Made by a program: the position numbers and the translations under genes
Shown here: positions 45,731-58,479 of the stretch, piece by piece
How positions within the stretch are numbered: the first letter of the stretch is position 1
Layout of the letters: every line of letters starts with the position of its first letter
Notes under the pieces: model-generated
What the model was told of the DNA's origin: nothing
Databases searched by the model: none
Seen by the model: the letters and a program-made list of their open reading frames with translations, nothing else
Assembly (NCBI RefSeq): GCF_031755915.1
Contig: NC_083387.1
Location: forward strand, 7,446,501-7,510,500
Direction: 5' to 3'
Length of the DNA stretch: 64,000 bases
Origin: Ziziphus jujuba
Taxonomy: Eukaryota; Streptophyta; Magnoliopsida; Rosales; Rhamnaceae

Positions 45731-48700
45731 TTGGGATCGCTGCTGTTTTGCAATTACAGAACACCATTGTTGTAAATTCTGCATCTATATCAATTTCTCG
45801 CTGCGCGGGTGTTAGTGGAACATTGCAACTCAAGCTCGCTGATCTTTGGTCATCCTCGGTCGCCATTTTGTACATTCCCATTTTTCTCTCCCAAGTTTTA
45901 ATTTAAGGCTTTTTTCTTTTCTTTTTTTTTCCCCCTTTTTTTGAGTTAGTCATTGTGAATAAAATATAATACAAGCTTTATCAGTAAGATTTTCTTCTTC
46001 TCACCCAAACCCTTTTGACTTTGATGGAACGGTAAGGAAAAGAGAAAGGAGAAAAAAGAAAAAGAAAAAAAAGAAAAGAAAAAAAAAGAGGAAGTATATG
46101 AAGAGTGAAGCAGCAGTAAATATTTTTGCTGAGATCAGTGGGTGACGGAAAAAAGAATTTGATGTTGGAAAATATCTAGGTGGGTTGAGAAAGAAAGAAA
46201 TTCGGATTCAGTTGGCCAACATTTCGAATAAAAAGCTTTTAAGTTGAGCGTGACTCATGCTATCTTGGTTCACATCAATTTTTTTCCTAAAAAGAAAATA
46301 AATAAAGTAAACAATAAAAGATCTGAATGGTCCATGTTAATTGCAGACGTTTGTCTTCTTTGAAAGGTAAAAACAGAAAAAAATAAAAAACTGTTAAAGC
46401 CATGAAAATTGTACTAACAATTAACTAATGGAAGTAAAATCCGATAGTGTCTTGGGTTACTTTGAACAGTTCGACTACAATGCAAGTGGCAACTTTTTAT
46501 TTAGTTTTGACCTGGAATAGAGCCAAAATATAATCCTTCAGAGCACGATTCCAAAAAATGAACGGTTGTGAATGACCAGAAAGGAAGTTAAAATATGCAA
46601 CAACAAGAATGTGTCCGCATTCAATGGTGCAGTGACGTTTAGGGAGTCAGGGGTCCATCATATAGATGCCTCACCCTCTCCCCTTTTTTTTTTTGTGAAA
46701 ATATTGAATGGATTTCATTTCCCATCCATAACAAACTTATACATATTTCCCGACCAAATATATAAAAAAGAAAATTTCACTTAGATTTTTTAAATTTTAT
46801 CTTAATTATAATGATATTTATATTAATAAAAAATTATAAATTAAAACTATATTAATGAAAAATTATAATAAAAATTGGTAAAAATCATAAATGTAATTAT
46901 GAAAAATGTAAAAGAATTTTAAATGAAATTTGCCATTTATAAAACTAGCAATTTGTTTTTGCAAAACCTTATCTTTTTGTTCCAATGCCATGTCCACGGA
47001 TAGATTTCTCAGCCTCTTTCCATCGTTCTTTTAAGTCATGGGAAAGATTTTTGTTGGATGGTGAAGATTTTTGCTACAATATCCCCGGCTACTTTTTGTT
47101 TTTTTTTTTTTTTTTTCTTTTTTTTCCATAAAAAGTCACACCGGATTCCCTATTCTTTGTCCTTGTAATTTCTATGGGATCAGAAATTGCATCATTTCAA
47201 ACAAGGAATAAATTCTACTCGTTTATCTCGTGCTCAGATAAAAATAAATAAATAAAAAGGAGATTACATTTTAGTAGGAAATTAATTTTCTTTAGGGTTG
47301 CTCGTCGTTTATTGATGAAAATTTGTTTCGTATTAATCACAATTCTCGTAACCTACTTTAAATTTATATATGGAGGAGGAAGGTTTGACTGAGAGTTGAT
47401 TGGTTCGTTGAAAATAAATTTATCAACTTTTTTGATCGGTGGAGTACACACAGTATAATAGTATACAAGACGATGGAAACCACTATTAATTTGAAAGTAA
47501 TAATTGTAGCTTTTGACAATTAAGGAAGATTAATTAATTCTTTCATAAGTTGTTTCTGATGAATATATTTCTCTTACACTAGGTGGTTGAATGGCTTTCA
47601 CAGTGTTTGGTCATATAAGATGGTAATTTAAATTCGGCAAACAAAACCACATGATCATTATATAACAGAAAGGAAAGCAAAGCAAACACGTGATTATAAT
47701 GTTAGCTTACCTGCCAAAACTCTTATCCTTTTGGTTGGTGGTTTTGTAATAATTATATAGGTTAAGAAAACACTGTAACAATGCTGACCTTTTTATCTCA
47801 GAAGGGCCTGCGGTCCCAAAAAAACAATTATCTGCCGACAAACTCCACTTGACGGATTTCATACAATGTGCGTGACATTTTTTTTCTTTAATATGTTTGT
47901 TTTTTTATGTATGCTTTCAATTTTTCTTTTTGATCCACAATTGTAGGAGTGGCAAGTTTTAACTTTTAACATTTATTATATTTATAAGATTCTAATAAAT
48001 TCAATAATATATATACTCTATTATATAGGATTTTTTTTAACATTTACAATAATATAATTTTCCTTCATGTTTTGAATTCACAATTAAAAATATGATTAAC
48101 ATACTAATTAAATCATGTTTATTTGATAAACTATAAAAATTTAAATGGCAAGATATGTTTCCGATATATCAAAAATTCTATAATAAATATTTATATAATT
48201 ATTTTTTTTATAATAACTCATATACAAATAATTTGGCATCATCTTCTTTTTAACATCTAATAATATTACTGTAGATTTTATATTTTATTATTGTGTAACG
48301 TTTCACATAATTATAGATCATTAAATTTACATTTTATGTATTAATTAAATAGATGATATGATATATCTTAGATCATTAGATTTTAAATTGAAAAGAATAT
48401 AAAATAATATGGTATATCTGTTATGTATAATACATTTTTTACATATATTTTTTTATGTCGGAACAGATTTTTGATCTTTTGTATTATCCAACAACGTTTT
48501 AATTTTAACTACATAAATCATAATTGAGATGTCATTCAAACACTTGAAGCATCGACACGTGGAAAACACCTTTCCAGTATAACATAACCCAGATGTTATA
48601 CATATACATATTTTATCAGGAAATGTAACGTCGGTTCGACACGTAGCTAGATTGCTTTACCGGTCGTCCCACGATTGATTTTGAAGTCACTTTTTATTTT

Positions 48701-51193
48701 ATTTTATCTAATCTCCCTCTACAACTTGGCACCGACTGGGTCGTTATAATTAACTAATAACTTTTAACTTTTGTCGGTGAGTCGGCTCTTTGCGAAGTGG
48801 AATAACCAATGTAACGTCTTAATACGACACATAGTTTTTTTTTTTGGTGGTATATATACGATTTGACGTCTTCTACTTGAAGCTAACATAAACGCCAATA
48901 TAAATCTGGAAATGTGAATTTAAATATCTAATTATTAATGAGACAGGTTTAAAAGACTAGCAAGAGGGTACAATAATAATAGATTGATATAAAAAGTCCA
49001 TCAAAGGAAAGTGAAAGCAAAAAAAGCAACGTTTCTATTTCTACCATCATCTGGGTGCTTAGCTGAAATATAAAGCTCAAATTAATCCATGAACCAGCTT
49101 ACCATCTAATCCATGGGTCTACAATGGACCCAAGATAAAAAGGCCCTTTCTTCATCCATGTCTCAATTTTCAGAGAACCATTATAATTATCCTACGGACT
49201 GAACAAAGCAAAAAGCAAATTGGGTATTAAAGAGAAAAAAAGAAGAGAAATAAAAGGGTGTATAAATAGGTGGCAATAGTGTCTTATTTGTGAATTATTG
49301 TGATAAGATGTAAACTCTTCGATTGTTTTTATGTGGTGGCCAATCCGGGATGGTCTATTCAACTAGACCCATTTCTTATTTTTCTGCTCAACTTTTTGGG
49401 ATGGAATATGAATGAATAAGTGGCGCAAATTTTAGAATCTTTTGGGATTTCAAATTAAGACAAAAAAATGTAGTTAACACCTCCGCTTGGACAAAAACAA
49501 AAATATATATGTCATTTGAGAAGACTCCTTGAAGTGACTTGAGGCATTATTGATTGGAGGGAATTTGCTCCAAACTTCCTTTTTGATTTTCTTGCTCCTT
49601 ATATATATATATATATATATATGTATAGCTTTGGAGCTAATAATTGAGAGATTTAGTAATAATGCTAATAATTACCCACATCTAAATCCTTAAAAGCTTT
49701 CTTCGCTTCAAGCATTAAAGCAAAAAATATCTTAGGTTTGAAAACAAATTTCGCTTCTAACCAATTTGTTGTCGGCCTTTTAAAACACACACGCACACAC
49801 CATGAATTCAAAATAGTTTTTAAAAATCATTCTTAATTATTTAAAATCGATATGAGCACAAATGATAATGATTTAAATTGTCCAGAATATATAATTATTT
49901 TTTTATAATTATACTAGAAATTTCTTTTTTTTTTTTCCCCCTTTTATCTATTGATTTTCCTACCATTTATGAAAATTAAAGATGGTTGGACAAACCAGAC
50001 ACGTAAGAGTAAAAAACCAGATTAATTGAGTTTGGAATGGAATGATGCTAGAGATAGGAATTTTTTTTTTTCCTCTATCCATTTGGTTGGATGTCTTTCT
50101 TTCCCTTTTTCGGTGAATAGTTTGGTTTTTTTTTTTTTTTTTTTTTTTTTTTTGGGGTGGAAAATTTGGTTCGGTTTCTTTATTATCCACATGAGGAACC
50201 AAAATCACCCTTCAAATAAGAGCCTGTCCTAGTTTGCCCCAAAAAAAAAAAAAAAAAAAAAAAACAGAAAATCACCTTGAAAAGACTCGTTAGGTTTAAG
50301 ACGACAGGGTTCTTATTTGAAAAGACTCGTTAGGTTTAAGACGACAGGGTTCTTATTTGATTATAATTTTTTTTTTTTTTTGTTTTTTTGGTTACCGTAA
50401 GCTTCAAGGTGATAACGAATTTTGATGAAAGTTAAGAGAGCCATAAAAAAAGGAAAAAGCCTTTGGTTGAAACCCAAAAGTAGAAGGTTTGAAGTTATTT
50501 ACGGCAATTATGTCAATCTTACTGAAAGAATATGTATTGGGAAAGCCAATACATTTTCGTCTTCATTTTCATCTTTATCATGTAATTTTATCCACAACAA
50601 GAAACAACTGTAAAGGTTGACATTTACAGGGTGATGTACAAGAAATGCCAATTTTTTTTGTTTTCCCAGTTCTTATTTTATCCGTGTCCGACTATTTTCT
50701 ATCAACCGAATTTTCCTACTGATTTCGATGAATTATCTACCAGTATTAGCGTTTTCATCCACTTTATTTTCTTCGACAATGCAGTGAACGGCCCCACTTA
50801 ATGAAGTAACATGCTTGATGTCCATACTGAGTAATGAATAAAATAATTACTAATCTCTGTAGTAATTGGACGTTATAATGAGAAAGCACAAACTTTTCTC
50901 TATACGCACTCGTCAATATATAAGGTTCAACATACCAAATCTGTACAAGCAGTTAGTAAACTGGTTCTTTCAACAATCTTTATACACTTCCGCGAACATT
51001 GACCACTAATATGATCTGAGGACATAGCTTCACTCAAACGCCGCAAAAGATAAGACACCAATCACACGCTTGATGGATGATGCACAAGTATTTAGACACT
51101 ACCAGAAGAACATAATACCACGTTCAGTAGCTCCATTAGTCAATCACATGTTGAACATAAGTATCAGCTCTGTAGTCCCCCCATTCCACAAAC
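45731..51193. other. intergenic between convergent PUB9-like and CHIP genes
   Basis: AT-rich with poly-A/T tracts and an (AT)n run at 49603-49622. Only the 40-bp tandem duplication at 50280-50359 stands out. Open frames near 49960-50230 run through homopolymers and are not credible. Confidence 0.5.
50280..50359. repeat. perfect 40-bp tandem duplication
   Basis: Two adjacent identical copies of a unit beginning AAAAGACTCGTTAGGTTTAA and ending GGTTCTTATTTG. Being identical, the duplication is recent, or an assembly artefact. Confidence 0.95.
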
Positions 51194-51195
51194 CT

Positions 51196-51223
51196 CCCCC
51201 CCCCCCCAAAAAAAAAGGGGGGG
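51196..51223. other. C12-A9-G7 homopolymer trio in the CHIP 3' UTR
   Basis: Twelve C, nine A and seven G in direct succession. On the CHIP transcript this is C7-T9-G12 starting 17 nt after the stop codon and could fold as a C/G stem around a T loop. Confidence 0.7.
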
Positions 51224-51240
51224 AAAAAAAAAATCAACCG

Positions 51241-54200
51241 TCAATCCATTTTATATGCCCAACCGTGTTCATGTAGAAAAGCTTGGACTGCTTCTTTTAT
51301 GGCCAAGTTTGGAACTAGCTGGGACTCTTCAAGCGGCTCACGTGTGACTGGATCGAAGTTACCCACCTAGATTGAAATGCAAGTTGGACCATCAGAGAAA
51401 TAGTTAAATAATACAAATGAAAGGAGGACATCTAAATTGGTGAATGCAATTTCAAAACAAAATATCACCTCTTTAAAATGGTTAAGAATAACTGATCTCT
51501 CATATGTAACACCACTTGGAGTGATGACAGGATCACGGAATACATCAAGCGTGATTTTACAACATAGATAATCTGGGACCTGAAATTTTTATACAGTTCC
51601 TCCTCCAGATACTGAGTGATAATTTATTAAAAAAGTGAATTAGAAATGGTATGGGGAGAAATGGAACCAAGAATGTACCTCAGTTGGTGTATCAGCTTCT
51701 GCTGCTATCTTGAATACTCTTGCTAGAGACTCTAACTGTTCCATATGTTTAGTACTAACTTCATCCAAGAAACCTTCCAATTGAGAAACTTCTAGTATAT
51801 ATTTCTCTTCAAGAGCAGTTTCACAAGCTTCTCTGCAATCATAAAACAAAAATGGGTAATAAACTGTTCAACACCACCAGCCTAAGCTCACTGAGAACAT
51901 ACTTCAAAGTTTGCAATTCCCATGTGCGTTTGGTAGATTCATGCTCCCACTCCATGTATTTTGCTCTTGCAAGCTCTTGCCAGATCTCCTCTACCATGTA
52001 ACCCTTTGGGTCGGCACCCCGTCCAAGATCCAAAGCCTACACAAGGAAGTTCAAACAGAATTTGAAGCTTATGATCAATCGTATGTACAACTAAAAGAAA
52101 GCAGGAATAAACAAATACAGCAATGCAGATGAGATATAACAAGATTCAAGTCATGAGTGCCAAGTGACAATTTTAATTCTAACGACAATTTGACTAATAT
52201 CTTTTAAGTTTTGAAATTTTTAACATTATATTCACATAATACCTCCCAGCCTACACTTTAAAAGTCACTAGCAAGCATATATCATAATCTTAGAACTTCT
52301 TGTACTTTGCATAATACTTGTTTGATGTCACTTGCTCTGCAAGCAAGAAATCCATTGTCTGCTTACAGATGATATCTTCAGAATGATGCACAAGCTAAAA
52401 TTCCTTTGCTGAAATACATAAGACCAGACATCCTGTGAACCTATTTAATCTTAAAACAGCTCAACTTTTTGTATCAACATCTACAATGCCAATTCAACAT
52501 ATGCAGCAGCAATGGTTAGTTACAACCATTTCCATCTTAAAATTGAAAGCCAACAGAGAGTGACTGATTCAATATGCTTCTATTTGCTACATGGGCTGCA
52601 TTCCTCAATAGCATGGTGGAAAAGCATCGTTAAGCTATCGATAATTCATGACAAGATGAGAACCACCACCTCAAATAGTTTTTCCTGTGTAGGTGGGTTT
52701 TCTAATTTGGTACTCACTCATTAGGACCTAACAAAAAGTTTTGTCTCGGCTAAAAGTAAATTTTGACTGTACACAAGAATCTTTATTCCTTTTATATCTA
52801 TTTGTTCTCGCTAAGACTTGTTGAAGCTCCATTAGAAAATTGTCTCTCTTCTCCCTTTTTTTATTGGAGATACAGACCACTATGGCTTTACAAATGCTTA
52901 AATCAATTGACCAACCCATCAAATAATAAGAAAATTAACACTGCAGTCCAACAAAAAAGTATATTCTCTAGGAAAATGCATAGTACAGTAGGCACATCTG
53001 GCATTTGGAATTTGGGTTTTTCACTCCATAACATCCACATCAACCTCAAACATGACATATAGAATATCAAATTATAGTTTCTGAAACATCTGAAACGAAA
53101 ATTGCAGTGGCAATATTGCTTGCCATAAAGGAACAAATACAAAATATGGTATCCACGACACAAACTCTTGCATAAAATATATAAACAATAAAAACCTCAG
53201 TCATTAATTATTCGCAATGCTTACAACAAACAAAGTATCAAATGGCACTTGCAACAGATAAAAAGGTCATTAACTAACAATACAGGCTACAAAACACTCT
53301 CTACCTTCTCCAATTCTTTAACTCCTTCGGCATATTCTTGTCTCTGTAGTAATGCAAGTCCCAACATATAGTGGCCCTGCATGCAATCAATTTAACTATG
53401 GACTCTGTGAGATAATAATCATCCGTAGGGAGAAATAGGAACATCCACCCTGAAGGTTCCAAATACATATGAAAAGAGTGTACCAAGAATAAAGCCAAGC
53501 AAAGGTACATACCCATACTCCACCTAACAGAGATTCCCATGATTACTTCCAGATGAAAACTTATGAAAGACCATAAAAGCCTTAAAAAATAATTCCCCAA
53601 TAATCTAAAAGAATAAATTTTACACAATCGAATCACTATGATTAAATAGTCAAACAAAACTAGTACAACAACAGTCATGTATTGTCCAAAAGCTCACTTA
53701 AAAATTTTCAAAATTCTATATTATTGCCATCTATCACATCCTAGCCTAGACTGAACAAATAGACACTCAGAGAGAGCAGCAGCCAGATTGACATGCACAT
53801 AACAGAGCATCCAGTCAACTCAAGAGTCAGAACCTCATCAGCCTGCGATAGTACATTAGTACTGAAGGAATGAAAAAGGAACTACTTAAAAATTAGAACC
53901 ATAGATTCCAAAGCAAGACAAATAGTTATGCAACGGAAGCAATGTACCGTTACCCTCTTATACAAACATCTGAAGGCATAATTTTAGGTACCTATATCAC
54001 AAGTTTAATTTTTTAAAGAAAGACTTTCAGTTCACACACCCTCATGGGCATTAAATTTAATTTTAATATGGGTTTAGAGTAAAGCATGCCTTCTCCCATT
54101 AAAGGTTCCAACTAAAGATTAATCATAGCGTTACGAGCTTAACTTAAAGAACACAATCCTGACCTTAACGGAATTGTTATCAAGTTGAACAGCTTTCCGG

Positions 54201-54813
54201 CAATCCTCTTCCACTTTTGTCCAATCACTGCATATAGACAGTAGCCAAGTGAAAACCAGAAAAATAATCGAAACTGAAAGAAAGAAAATTAAATGTGATC
54301 AGAAATTAAAAAATAACAAGTATTTAACGATGATAATATTATCAAAAAAGGAGAGTTGGAAAATGGTTATCATTCTCGTACATACTTCCGCTTGAGATGG
54401 CAAAGAACACGATTCGTCCAATATACAGGAACATTAGGACACAGGGTAATTGCCTTAAAATCCAAAAACCCAAAAGAAAATATCAAGTTGGAAATCACCA
54501 AAACCCACAAATTTGTTAGATCATTCATGTAAACTCAACAAGAAATAACATAAAAAATAAAATAAAATAAAAGAGACGAGTTTTGGGTCGAATATGACAT
54601 AAAATCCATTAAATCGTTACCGGGATTGAGAATACTGAAAAATTTTACGATAACCCATGAAGAATAATCGAAAACAAAAAATTAAATATGGAAGAATACC
54701 TCAGTATAAGCATCAATGGCGGCTCTGAAGCGATCTTTCTTGAAGCAAACGTTGCCATCTTTCTTGAGCTGCTCAGCCTGTTTGGCCGGAGACAAAGCCA
54801 CACTGGGTCCCAT
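51241..54813 (-). CDS. CHIP: CHIP co-chaperone E3 ubiquitin ligase (eight exons)
   Basis: Exons from 5' to 3' are 54813-54700, 54453-54386, 54227-54164, 53376-53305, 52036-51903, 51832-51679, 51579-51469 and 51366-51241. All borders are GT..AG, the frame is kept throughout, and the product is 280 residues (Arabidopsis CHIP is about 278). The N-terminal TPR region begins near residue 12 ([20 protein letters not shown], then [16 protein letters not shown] and [20 protein letters not shown]). A helical linker follows ([20 protein letters not shown]). The U-box starts near residue 203 ([34 protein letters not shown]). The end is HGWAYKMD. TPRs bind Hsp70/Hsp90 tails and the U-box recruits E2, so it ubiquitinates chaperone-bound clients in the cytosol. 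Position matches At3g07370, next to PUB9. The first ATG giving [10 protein letters not shown] was chosen. Confidence 0.95.
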
Positions 54814-56224
54814 TTCTTTCCCCAACTCCTTCGCCAAATGATCCTCTAAATCTAAAATCTTCCCACCCCCAAGAACCACCACCAGATTCCTCTCTCTTTT
54901 ATCTAACCACAAAGAGAAAAAAACAAAGAAGAAGATGGGAAAGTGTGGGAAATTGAAATTTTGGGTTTTGGGTTTGAAACTAAAACCTTTCAATCCGAAA
55001 TGCCAAATAAGAAAAACCCTGAGGCCTGATGATTCAGGTGCCTTGTTTGTAAAAGCAACACGAAACGCTGAAGAAACCACGCAGCAACCCCCACGAAGAA
55101 GCCAAAAGAGGTCCTCGACGACGTTCTAATTTCTCTCTCTCTCTTTTTTTATTTCTATTTTTTAAATAAAATTTCTGTGTTTATATGTTTTCTTTTGGGT
55201 TGTAAAAGACCAAAACCCCGAAGACTTCCTGTTTGAAATCAACGCGGGTTACGAAAGAAAATGAATATTAAATATCACGCCGAAACGGTAAGGATGTGAC
55301 TCGGTTAGATGGATTCCGGGTCGGACCAGGTTCGGGGCCAAACAAAGATCCCATTGTCATTGTGTTTGTTTGTAGAAATATTTTTATATAAATTTATTTT
55401 TTTGGATAATTTTTATTCATGTTATAAAAAATATTAAACACATTATATTCTATATAAATTCTATATAAATTTTATTTTTCCTTTTTACATTAATAAAATA
55501 TGTAAATTTTACTATAATATACATTCATTTGATACATGTATATCGAAATATATATATATTTTTCAATTTTCAAACGTTTCCATCCACCATTAGTAGCAAG
55601 GTATATAAAATATGGACAATATTCATTCCCTATATGTATATTGGATTCCTTTGATTTATATGAATTCAGATTTTTATTTTCATATGCTGTTAGAACATCA
55701 GAAACATAATTTGGATGGTATTAGTCTATTCAACATATATAAGTTTATATTTTATTTAAATACTTAGGAATATTTATGATCTTTTATCAATAATTATTTT
55801 TAATATATTTTATTTAAGTACTTAGGAATATTTATGAGTGTAAATTTTTTGTGAAATTGATATTATTTTATGGGATATAGGAGTTGAAATTTCTATGATT
55901 TTATTGTGGGTTGTGTAAGTTCTATGTGTTTTGGAATAGGTTGTACAGGTTTTATGAGTTTTGGAATAAGAGATTTTCTGGCATTATATTCTGGAGGAGT
56001 ATGTCTGCAGGTTTTGTGCGGTTTTTGAAGGAGAAGACTTTCTGGATGTAAAAGTCGTTTTAGAATTGAGCAAGTTTTATAAGGTATAAAGAAGTTGAAA
56101 TTTCTACATTTATAAAGGAATTGTGTAAGTTTTATAAATTGGAGTATCTATGCGAGAGAATTGTTTTTGGAATAGTTTTGTCTTTCATGGGTTGTGACCG
56201 AAACTCCTCTCGTACATAGGTTTT
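54814..56224. other. CHIP 5' flank and intergenic DNA
   Basis: The first ~320 bp (54814-55130) are GC-richer and should hold the CHIP leader and promoter. From 55370 the DNA is AT-rich; 55850-56170 repeats words such as GTGTAAGTTTTAT and TTTTGGAATA but shows no gene. Confidence 0.45.
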
Positions 56225-57634
56225 TGATACATTCCTTTTTACCAAAAGAAAAAAAGCAGTTTTAGATAGGAAAGAAGAGAAAGAAATAAAGAGATATAGA
56301 TAGAATTTGATTAGGAATAAACTTCATTCATTCATAAGTTCTTCTACAATCAACGTAATATTTAAAGGCTAAATCCACTTCCCCATCCATAAGTAGCTTA
56401 GTAGTACCGGCGAAACCCACTTTCCAATCCATAAATAATTATTAGTACTTGGAGGAAAATAAGGAGTGCATAAAGAAACCACTAATTGCTACTATCAACT
56501 AACGTTGGACGTTTTTGCATGGGACGTAACTAGAGATATAAGACACACATACACATAGAGAGTAGGATCCATATGCCAAATTGGGTACATATTATCCCAC
56601 CCCCTCAATTCATCCTTGTCCTCAAGGATGGTGACAAGATTAGAAATCGAGGGCAAGCTTGGAGATACTACATGATTTGAACCTTCTTTATTTCTTATGT
56701 AAACTCATCCAAAAAGGATTGTAAATCAGTGAACTCGCATAAAACTCCAAAATCCCCATAATGGCGAGGTTGTGTTGTAAATCTTTTGGAAGTTGGTGTC
56801 GATTACGAATGAGGTCATCCATTGCTTGAACGTTAGTCATACTAGGGACATAGGAAATCATGGAGGGTGGTGAAATCCTATAAACGATTTTAAATAATAA
56901 AATGTTGTAGGTAAGATTTTTTAAGTGAAGATTTGAAGTCATAGAATTGCTGTCCATTATAGAAGGTAAAGGAGTGTACCCATAACAAGAAGTAGGACAA
57001 ACTCGTAAAGAATCCCCTTTATGGAAGGAATTAAAAGTCATGTTCCACCGGTTACTTACTGTACTAGATGAACACACAGACCTTCTAAATCGATAAGAAT
57101 CATTTTTAAAGTCTCATTGATTCGTTCAAATTTGGTTTCATGCCTTGCCAAAATGTCCAGAACTTCACTTTGGAATTCGACATCTTTTTTTCCACATGTA
57201 TTTATGGAAAGATGCTCTAATATCAAATGATACATTCCTTTTTACCAAAAGAAAAACAGCAGCTTTAGGTAGAAAAAAAGAAAAAAAATATAGGTAGAAG
57301 AGAAAAAGATAAAGATCTAAAAATAAAGTTTGATCAGGAATAAATTTCATTCATTTATAAATTCTTTTAACTTCAATATAATAATTAAAAGGATAAATCC
57401 ACTTCCCTATCCATAAATAACTACTAGGACTGGCTAAATCAACTTCCCTATCCATAAGTAACAATTGGTTTTTTTGAGGAAAATAAGAAGCACATAAAAA
57501 AATCATTAACTGCTACTATCAACCACTTCTGTAAAAAAATTAATGCTAAACCTTCTTATGTGTAAAATAACTACAAATACAAAACATATTATACATAGAA
57601 ACTAGGACCCATACATGAAATTGGGTACATATCA
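56225..57634 (-). mobile_element. internally deleted LTR retrotransposon (probably Ty3/gypsy)
   Basis: Two direct repeats, 57228-57634 (5' LTR, 407 bp) and 56225-56594 (3' LTR, 370 bp), share both ends and interior words. In minus orientation the 5' LTR starts TGATATGTACCC and ends GGAATGTATCA, giving the TG..CA ends of LTRs. Just inside it (57227-57211) TTTGATATTAGAGCATC resembles the initiator-Met primer site TGGTATCAGAGC. Near 57185-57080 the frame reads like a gag start (VLDILARHETKFERINETLK). Just before the 3' LTR (56632-56595) it reads TILEDKDELRGWDNM, like the end of gypsy polyproteins. Only ~630 bp of interior remain. No matching 5-bp target duplication is visible (GTTTT against CTTCT). 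Confidence 0.68.
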
Positions 57635-57639
57635 CTTCT

Positions 57640-57914
57640 TTCGCACAGTCTCAAATCATTATTTCAATATTTTTTAAAATTTTATTAATTATTTATTTTA
57701 AAGTGACGTCAATCAAGTGATACAATCAATGATACGAGGATATTAATGTCATTGTAATATGAAAAAAGAAGAAGAATGGATACGATCGTAAAGCAGTGGC
57801 TGTGAATTGTGATTTCTCAAATCTCAAGGTGTTTCCCGACATGAGGGGTTTGCCTACAAATTCCAACCAAAAAAAAAAAAAAAAAACACAAAATGTAAGG
57901 CTCGGCAATCATAG
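57640..57914. other. intergenic, no gene recognised
   Basis: AT-rich spacer between the LTR element and the duplicated HINT3 flank; nothing named. Confidence 0.4.
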
Positions 57915-58450
57915 TACGTCCACGGCCAGTCAACTCAAACTAAATAGTCAAATCCTTTTCTCGCAAGGAACTTGGTCCAATCAGAAAGTTGAAAAGGACA
58001 GCATATTGTTACTATTATCATTATTATTTATAAAAGCATATACTTTTCTTTTTCTTTTTCTTTTTTTTCTTTTTCTTTTTTTTTTTTTTGGTAAATTGTT
58101 TCGTTCTGTTTTGGTAAAAGGAAAGGACAGCATACTAATTGCAAGGAAATTGATAAATTCACCAAACAACTTGGGGTTCTGGAGACTGTAAAACTAGAAG
58201 AAATCTTTGCCCAACATCCTGCAGTGCAGATTTTCTCATCGAAGAAATACTCTTTTGGAACAAATCTGACACTGCAAGTCAGAGGCAGATTACCACTTAT
58301 AATGCACATATTTGCTGAGCAAAAACCTGTAACCAGTTATACACAGGAACAAAAGAACAACAGAAAAAAAAAAAAAAATTGTATTTCATCACATGTGAAA
58401 AGGCTGTTATCTATTTTACAAAGTAGCTAATCCAGCTCCACCTTTGACCA
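57915..58450. repeat. duplicate of the HINT3 3' flank (copy 1)
   Basis: Homologous to 61018-61480. Shared words in the same order include CAGTCAACTC/CAGTCAACCC, TTTTCTCGCAAG/TTTTGTCGCAAG, CCAAACAACTTGGGG/CCAAATAACTTGGGG, GAAGAAATACTCTTTTGGAA (identical) and GGCAGATTACCACTTA. Several indels show the copies have diverged. Confidence 0.85.
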
Positions 58451-58479
58451 CTGACTTCAAAACATGTAGAAAAACCAAA

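Noticed and set aside
55317..55331. miR166-like word TCGGACCAGG
   Set aside because: Only ten bases match the miRNA start, the rest differs and no matching foldback arm is visible nearby.
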